Assembly: GCA_964523675.1 (NCBI GenBank)
Contig: CAZFZT010000008.1
Location: 1 to 64,000 of the forward strand
Length of the DNA: 64,000 nucleotides
Direction: 5' to 3'
Source: CAZFZT01 sp964523675
Lineage (GTDB): Bacteria > Planctomycetota > Phycisphaerae > Phycisphaerales > SM1A02
Part shown: positions 58,996-64,000 of the stretch, piece after piece
Position numbering within the stretch: position 1 is the first letter of the stretch
How the letters are laid out: the number at the start of each line of letters is the position of its first letter
Notes under the pieces: model-generated
What the model saw: the letters and a program-made list of their open reading frames with translations, nothing else
What the model was told of the DNA's origin: nothing
The model's database searches: none
Made by a program: the position numbers and the translations under genes

Positions 58996-59973
58996 ATGAC
59001 CGAGACAACAATAGCTCCTCGTGTCTTCATTTCGCATGCCACCGAGGATAAAGACCGCTTTGTCGTCGAGTTTGCGCGACAACTTCGCGCCAATGGAATC
59101 GATGCGTGGCTAGATCAGTGGGAACTGAAGCCGGGCGACAGTCTCGTAGATCGAATTTTCGAGGAAGGGATCAAGAACGCTTCGGCATTCATAGTGGTCT
59201 TGTCCAAGACGAGTGTTACGAAGAGGTGGGTACGGGAAGAGCTGAATGAAGGATTTGTGAAACGAATTGAAGACAAGTGTCGTCTCATTCCAATCGTTCT
59301 CGACGACTGCGAGGTACCGGAGTGCTTACGATCAACATTGTGGCAGCGGATCGGATCTCTGAGTGATTACGCCAACGAGTTGAAACGCATTGTCAATGCT
59401 ATCTTCGGCCTTTCGGACAAGCCCCCAATTGGAGCACCGCCTGCGCACTCGCAGGCGCGCTCACTCCTGGAGTTTCCGGAGTTACAGAAGCTAGACCTGA
59501 TGATCTTGGAGTTACTCTGCGAGGAAAGCGTGCGCCGCGACGATCGGTTGGTGAACGACCTTGCATGCCTCAATCCGCTGCTTGAAGCGGGAACGACTCC
59601 GGAAGAAATCCGCGACTCCCTGACCGTCCTCGGCGACGAGTACTACCTTGAGGTGTCGCATGTAATGGGGCCAACATTCTGCGATAGCGGAGTCTCGCAC
59701 GTTCGTATTCCCACATCAACGTTCGACGTCTTCGCAAGAGCCAAATGGCCCGAATACGACGACATGTGTATGCGGCTCGCCTCGGGAATCGTCAATGAAG
59801 ATTGGCACTCCGGGCAGGACCTGAGCCAACTCGGCGCGCCTCCACGATTGGTCGATCACCTCGTACGTTTACTAGAGGATCAAGCGCTAATCAAGGTGAG
59901 CCGCGCTATGGGAGGACACTATTCAATCTGGAGTGTTTCTCCCAAGTTGAAGCGGGCACTTGCTGCTCCCTGA
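58996..59973 (+). CDS. TIR-domain protein with C-terminal winged-helix-like region (candidate defence effector)
   Basis: 325 residues. TIR domain (8-130): RVFISHATEDKDRFV, GIDAWLDQWELKPGDSL, AFIVVLSKTSVTKRWVREEL. The E81/E82 after W78 occupy the place of the catalytic Glu of NAD-cleaving TIRs. Residues 150-325 form a helical region with wHTH-like pattern ending HYSIWSVSPKLKRAL, which may sense a ligand or DNA. Bacterial TIR proteins commonly deplete NAD in anti-phage defence. The setting in an island and atypical codon use support that, but no sensor is identified. Confidence 0.8.
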   Translation: MTETTIAPRVFISHATEDKDRFVVEFARQLRANGIDAWLDQWELKPGDSLVDRIFEEGIKNASAFIVVLSKTSVTKRWVREELNEGFVKRIEDKCRLIPIVLDDCEVPECLRSTLWQRIGSLSDYANELKRIVNAIFGLSDKPPIGAPPAHSQARSLLEFPELQKLDLMILELLCEESVRRDDRLVNDLACLNPLLEAGTTPEEIRDSLTVLGDEYYLEVSHVMGPTFCDSGVSHVRIPTSTFDVFARAKWPEYDDMCMRLASGIVNEDWHSGQDLSQLGAPPRLVDHLVRLLEDQALIKVSRAMGGHYSIWSVSPKLKRALAAP

Positions 59974-60032
59974 ATGCTTGGTGATCGTCCCTTGGCTGCA
60001 GTGCCTTTGCGGGCCGTTAGCGCCAGCACGCC

Positions 60033-60242
60033 GTAAGCGGAAGCCCGCACGCCCAATGGGGAAGCCCGCACCCGGAATGGGGAATCCCCCATTTTGAATG
60101 GGGAAGTCCCCACGCGAAAAGGGGAAGTCCAATTTCCTCGTGCGGGCTCCCACTTTCCACATGCGGAAGCCCCTTTCCCACGTGCGGAAATCCCCATTCC
60201 GGGGGCGGAAACCCCCATTCCGGATGCGGCCCTCCGCCTCTT
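60033..60242. repeat. Tandem array of ten 21-bp units
   Basis: Ten units of exactly 21 bp starting at 60033, 60054, 60075, 60096, 60117, 60138, 60159, 60180, 60201 and 60222. Loose consensus is nnnTGCGGAAnyCCCCATTCC. Several units are internally palindromic (GGGGAATCCCC, GGGGAAGTCCCC). On the minus strand the units read as heptapeptides (GMGISAR, RVGTSPF, KMGDSPF). It lies between the TIR gene and the integrase-like remnant. Confidence 0.88.
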
Positions 60243-60257
60243 TACGACCAAGCGATC

Positions 60258-60560
60258 GTGACGCTGACGGACTTCCTCACGAAGAAGCGCCGCGAGTACT
60301 GGCCCGGACTGTACGGCTCCGCCGAAAGCCGCGAGCTCTACCGCCACCTGATCGTCGAGTGGGATGCTAGTGGCAGTCCCCTGCTCCAGATGCCTTCTTC
60401 TCAGCGGGCATCGCGGGATAACTACGACGCTGACACGGACCATGCGCCATCATCGGGTCATCCCCGACTACTGGCAATGGGTGAAGTCGTACCACTCACC
60501 CTCCGAGCAAATGACCCAGCATGCTGCCCGGTCGTGGACGCCGGGCGAATGACTTTTTGA
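60258..60560 (+). pseudogene. Probable N-terminal remnant of a planctomycete-type integrase
   Basis: From a GTG at 60258 about 45 codons (VTLTDFLTKKRREYWPGLYG, then SAESRELYRHLIVEWDASG) are strongly C/G-ending and resemble the start of planctomycete tyrosine recombinases, which have a YLGxyGSxESxxxYxrLiaEW segment. After about 60400 the reading loses that quality. A frame +1 to it (60436-60552, HHRVIPDYWQWVKSYHS) looks coding again, so a frameshift or fusion of fragments is likely. The match is from memory. Confidence 0.35.
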
Positions 60561-60664
60561 CGGAACTTGACGGCGGATGGCGTTATCTTGTGGAGGGGCG
60601 GTGTCAGCGTGGCCCGCCCGAATCGTGGTGCAATTGAGTTTGACGGGGTGTTTGGAGGATTGGT

Positions 60665-63600
60665 ATGGGTGGTTTGACTTTGCTCTTGCAAGCCCGATAT
60701 GGGCCCCGGTTCGGTCTGGCGCTGATCGCAGTGATGGTTGCGCTTGCAGCGCCGGCGGCGTTTGCGCGGTTCGGCGATCAACTAGATTGCGAGCAGTGGG
60801 ACACCGCGATGGGGCAGCCGGGTATGTCTTATTTCGTTGAGGCGCTTGGGACGTACGACGGCGCGCTGATCGCAGGGGGTTCATTCAGCGAGGCGGGTGG
60901 CCAGACGGTCAACCGCATCGCGCGCTGGAATGAAGCCAAGCAAGAATGGGAAGCGCTCGGCGGCGGGATGAACGCCACGGTTCGCGATGTGATCGAGTAC
61001 AACGGCGATCTGATCGCAACCGGGAACTTCTTGTCTGCCGGTCAAGTCGTTCTCAACAGGGTCGGGCGCTGGGATGGCGAAGTGTGGCATCCGCTCGGCA
61101 ACGGATTAGATAGTGCGTGGGGTGAAGTGCTGGAAATATACGACGGCAATCTGATCGTCGGCGGCTACTTCACCGGTGCGGATGGTACAGGTTCGAAATC
61201 AATTGCAGCATGGAATGGCATCATGTGGCAGCCGGTCAAAGCGGGAATCGAAGGAACCGTGTCAGCGCTCGCTGTTCACGATGACCTTCTGTTCATCGGC
61301 GGCACATACACCGAAACGGCAGACGGTGTCGCCGCTGATAACATCATCGCCTACCACGCACAAACTGACCTCTGGATTCCCATACCGGGAACGAACGGCA
61401 GCGTACTTGCTATTGAGGTATTTGGCGGCGAACTCTACATCGCTGGCAGCTTTACGACAGCGGGTTCATCTTCGGCCAATAGAATCGCTCGCTGGAACGC
61501 GAAGGAGCAAGACTGGGATTCAGTTGGTGCAGATTCTGGAACAATCGGAGGCAATGTATTCGATCTTCTTTCATACGGTGACCATCTCTATGTGGCTGGT
61601 GAATTTCTAGCGGCTGGCGACTTCTTCGAGGTCGATCTCGTGCGTTGGGATGGCTCGAATTGGAGCGCGCTGCCAGGGGGCAGCGTCAGCGGCAAGTTCA
61701 ACCCGGATTGCGCCTGTGTCTTTGGTTTTGTTCATGCGCTCACTGTCTTTGGCGAATCCATTGTCGCAGGCGGTGGTTTCGTCAGCGCAGGTTCAAGCGG
61801 GAGCCCCGCCAATAACATTGCTATGTACGATCCTTCGTGTCCGTTCGTCACCGAATGGCTGGGCGGCGAGGGCGAATTCTTCGATCCGATCAATTGGACC
61901 AACGGCGTGCCGCAGCCCTCTGATATTGCCAGTTTCGGCGAGGAGCCATCGGGCTTTGAGTACGACGTCACATTTCTTGACTCAGCAGTAATCGGCGGGC
62001 TTGTCATTCCTCATCAGCGGCCGCGATTTCTGCTGGGCAATCAACTGCTCCAGATCAATTCCGATGTTTACGTCGGCGGCGGCGAAGCGTTCGCCACCTT
62101 CAAACTCAATGGCTGGTTGAGCGCGCCTGGAAGCGATGTGCATCTGTTGCCTGCGAGTTCGATGTCCCTCGAAACGCCGAACTCCCTTCTTACCGCAAAT
62201 CGTCTGCTGATTTACCCGGTTCCGTTCAGTCCCACACAGCCCTCCTTTTTCGGGCAGGGCCTGATCACTGTCGATGACGAAGTCGTCAACGGCGGCCTGC
62301 TCAATCCGGCCGGCTTCGGCCAGCCGTTCAGTGCAGGGCTCCTTGAGATTTATGGCGATTATCGGCAGCAACCCACCGGGCGAATCGGTTTCCTTCTTCA
62401 TGACCAGGCGCACTCGCAACTGGCTGTCTATGGAACCGCGACGCTCGCGGGGAATCTCTACACCGTCATCTCGCCACAGGCAATGCTCTCGCCGGGCACG
62501 ACCTTTCCCGTCATTATTGCCGATTCCATCGAAGGCGCGTTCGACAGCGTGCTTTTGGATTCGCCCGGCAAGAACCTCGGCGTCACCGTCGAGGTCACGG
62601 GTGGCGGCGGATTGGCTGGCACGGACTGGCAGGGCGTCAACATCGTCATTCTCCCCCCCGGCTCGTCGCCCAACTTCGACGATCCCGACACGCTTCCCAT
62701 TGTCGGCACGCCGACTTCCCTCAGCGCGCCGCTGTTCAATCCTGAAGCGAATGCGTATGACCTCGCGCTGACCGTCGTGCTCGATGGTGTTGCAGGCGGC
62801 GGAACGAACGGCCTCGTTGTCGTCATGCGCAATGACGGCGCGGGTGAGTCGTTCACGACCGAACTCGTGGAAGTCGGCAACGACCCGGTTGCGATGGTCG
62901 CTGCGAACCTTGATGAGAGCGGCGGCGATGAGGGCGATGATCTTGCTGTCGCCAACCATGCGGATGATTCGGTGAGCATTCTTTTCAACGATGGTGAAGG
63001 CGGCCTCGATCGCGTCGATGTTCCGCTTCTCGACGGCGCTGCGCCTGCTGGAATCACCGCAGGCGACTTCAACGGCGACGGTATCGTCGATCTCGCCATC
63101 GCCTGCGAAAACCTGAACGCGGTGCTGCTGTACGCCAACGACGGCAAGCGCGGCTTCACGCTGCTGCAATTCATCAGCGTTGGCGCTGCGCCCGGTCCCA
63201 TCGAAGCGTTCACCTCCAGGACAGATGGCCCCGTCATCGCAGTTGCGAACACCGGTGATGGAACTGTTTCCGTGCTGGTGAAGGGTGAGACCGGCTTCAT
63301 CGCAGGCGAACCGATTCTACTTGGCACCAGCCAGATTCCCGTCGCCATGACGATCGAGGACATCGACAACACCAAGGACAACGACATCATCGTTGTTACT
63401 GCGAACGGAACAATGGCCGTGCTGTCGCCTCTAGGTGTCGGACCCGGAACTTATGGCGCGGCGTTCACGCTTCCACTGACCGGGTCGCCCAAAGCCGTTG
63501 ACGCATGGGATATGGATGGCGATGACGACGCTGACATTGCAGTCGTTCTGGCGCAAGGTGCAGACAACGAAGCGGTGCATCTGTTCCGCAATGACTCGAC

Positions 63601-63988
63601 CTCCACGCAGATCATCTTCACTTCAATCACAGCCATTGGTCAGGGTCAGCATCCGCAACTCGTGCGCGGCGCGGATGTGACCGGCGATCAGGACGATGAC
63701 ATGGTTACTGTGAACTTCGTCGAAGTCGGCGGCGAAGGCGGGCTCGCCGGCGCACCGATCTCCGCCTTCGTCGCCATTCATCCGAACCTCGGCGGCGCTC
63801 CCCAGCAGCCGGAATGCGCGGCTGATCTCGACGGCGAAGGCAACGTCGGCGTGCCGGATTTGCTAGCGTTGCTCGGTTGCTGGGGCGGCGTTTCACCTGA
63901 GTGTGAGGACGCTGATTTAATGAAGGACGGCAGCGTAGGGGTGCCAGACCTGCTGGAGTTACTTGGTGCGTGGGGCCCGTGTGAGTGA
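60665..63988 (+). CDS. Giant secreted beta-propeller/VCBS protein with dockerin-like tail
   Basis: 1107 residues, starting at an ATG with GGAGGAT about 8 nt upstream. Signal peptide LALIAVMVALAAPAAFA. Residues 45-345 repeat a block of about 45 residues (LIAGGSFSEAGGQTVNRIARW, VGRWDGEVWHPLGNG), a propeller. Residues 385-470 contain a domain with GEFFDPINWTNGVPQPSD. Residues 680-1040 are FG-GAP/VCBS repeats (GDFNGDGIVDLAIA, DMDGDDDADIAVVL). Two EF-hand-like units close the protein: ADLDGEGNVGVPDLLALLG and ADLMKDGSVGVPDLLELLG with W-G-x-C. A surface or extracellular adhesin-like role is inferred. Confidence 0.87.
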   Translation: MGGLTLLLQARYGPRFGLALIAVMVALAAPAAFARFGDQLDCEQWDTAMGQPGMSYFVEALGTYDGALIAGGSFSEAGGQTVNRIARWNEAKQEWEALGGGMNATVRDVIEYNGDLIATGNFLSAGQVVLNRVGRWDGEVWHPLGNGLDSAWGEVLEIYDGNLIVGGYFTGADGTGSKSIAAWNGIMWQPVKAGIEGTVSALAVHDDLLFIGGTYTETADGVAADNIIAYHAQTDLWIPIPGTNGSVLAIEVFGGELYIAGSFTTAGSSSANRIARWNAKEQDWDSVGADSGTIGGNVFDLLSYGDHLYVAGEFLAAGDFFEVDLVRWDGSNWSALPGGSVSGKFNPDCACVFGFVHALTVFGESIVAGGGFVSAGSSGSPANNIAMYDPSCPFVTEWLGGEGEFFDPINWTNGVPQPSDIASFGEEPSGFEYDVTFLDSAVIGGLVIPHQRPRFLLGNQLLQINSDVYVGGGEAFATFKLNGWLSAPGSDVHLLPASSMSLETPNSLLTANRLLIYPVPFSPTQPSFFGQGLITVDDEVVNGGLLNPAGFGQPFSAGLLEIYGDYRQQPTGRIGFLLHDQAHSQLAVYGTATLAGNLYTVISPQAMLSPGTTFPVIIADSIEGAFDSVLLDSPGKNLGVTVEVTGGGGLAGTDWQGVNIVILPPGSSPNFDDPDTLPIVGTPTSLSAPLFNPEANAYDLALTVVLDGVAGGGTNGLVVVMRNDGAGESFTTELVEVGNDPVAMVAANLDESGGDEGDDLAVANHADDSVSILFNDGEGGLDRVDVPLLDGAAPAGITAGDFNGDGIVDLAIACENLNAVLLYANDGKRGFTLLQFISVGAAPGPIEAFTSRTDGPVIAVANTGDGTVSVLVKGETGFIAGEPILLGTSQIPVAMTIEDIDNTKDNDIIVVTANGTMAVLSPLGVGPGTYGAAFTLPLTGSPKAVDAWDMDGDDDADIAVVLAQGADNEAVHLFRNDSTSTQIIFTSITAIGQGQHPQLVRGADVTGDQDDDMVTVNFVEVGGEGGLAGAPISAFVAIHPNLGGAPQQPECAADLDGEGNVGVPDLLALLGCWGGVSPECEDADLMKDGSVGVPDLLELLGAWGPCE

Positions 63989-64000
63989 TCGACGTAGAGC

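Noticed and set aside
59919..60443. Minus-strand open frame of 174 codons with heptapeptide repeats
   Set aside because: The repeat part is the 21-bp array, which is open in several frames. The rest overlaps a plus-strand stretch with much stronger third-position C/G bias, and no start signal is seen.

Overview
The window looks like a stretch of chromosome from a planctomycete of the Phycisphaerae type. This rests on two secreted proteins ending in a paired EF-hand tail of the form 'vGVaDLLaLLGxWGxC', two planctomycete-style prepilin-like proteins (GFTLIELLVV N-termini), an Exb/VWA/TPR operon, and high GC with C/G-ending codons. No rRNA, tRNA, complete transposase or CRISPR array was seen.

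Layout. 1-13.9 kb is mostly housekeeping: aroA (cut by the left edge), pgi, a trans-sulfuration PLP enzyme, a HEAT-repeat lipoprotein, an MDR dehydrogenase, a deoxyhypusine-synthase homologue, a VIT-type transporter, a GT-C glycosyltransferase, two NfeD proteins and two prepilin-like proteins. 13.95-15.06 kb is non-coding and carries a large repeat. 15.06-22.3 kb holds rpsA with a clear terminator, mrp, a Spy-like periplasmic protein, a tail-anchored acidic protein, a sarcosine-oxidase-like flavoenzyme and a PilZ protein. 22.5-26.9 kb is an aminotransferase plus MMPL/RND exporter pair resembling HpnO/HpnN. 28.0-40.8 kb is a nitrous-oxide respiration locus. One arm is Rrf2-NnrS-flavoprotein (minus strand); the divergent arm is nosZ, nosB/D fusion, nosF, nosY, nosL, CoxIII/cytochrome c fusion and a porin, ending at a strong terminator. 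41.2-44.7 kb has a secreted FG-GAP protein, a second Rrf2 regulator and an M19 dipeptidase. 44.7-55 kb is a seven-gene minus-strand operon (VWA, small secreted protein, ExbB, two ExbD, two large TPR-like proteins). 55-60.6 kb has a DUF2332 gene, pyrH, and an apparent island bounded by a second copy of the pyrH 3' end, with a possible toxin/antitoxin-like pair, a membrane protein, a TIR protein and a probable integrase remnant. 60.7-64 kb is a very large secreted beta-propeller/VCBS protein.

Most unusual signal. The window is strewn with non-homologous families of short-unit repeats (7-10 bp units, several tandem copies per arm, usually two inverted arms around a spacer). They enter coding sequence repeatedly. 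One inserts 33 codons in frame into pyrH. In the nos operon, repeat arms lie at three gene junctions and encode the signal-peptide cores of NosD and NosL, the last residues and stop codon of NosF, and the N-terminus of NosY. Another supplies the first residues of a secreted protein in the Exb operon. Two further arrays have an exact 21-bp period, close to two helical turns.

How the genes fit together. NosZ reduces N2O in the periplasm, and NosD/F/Y/L supply and assemble its copper centres. The CoxIII/cytochrome c fusion and NosB-like domain are plausible electron-transfer partners, and the divergent Rrf2-NnrS arm is a plausible NO-sensing and NO-tolerance module. A CRP/FNR-type palindrome sits about 61.5 bp upstream of the inferred nosZ start, the classic activator position.
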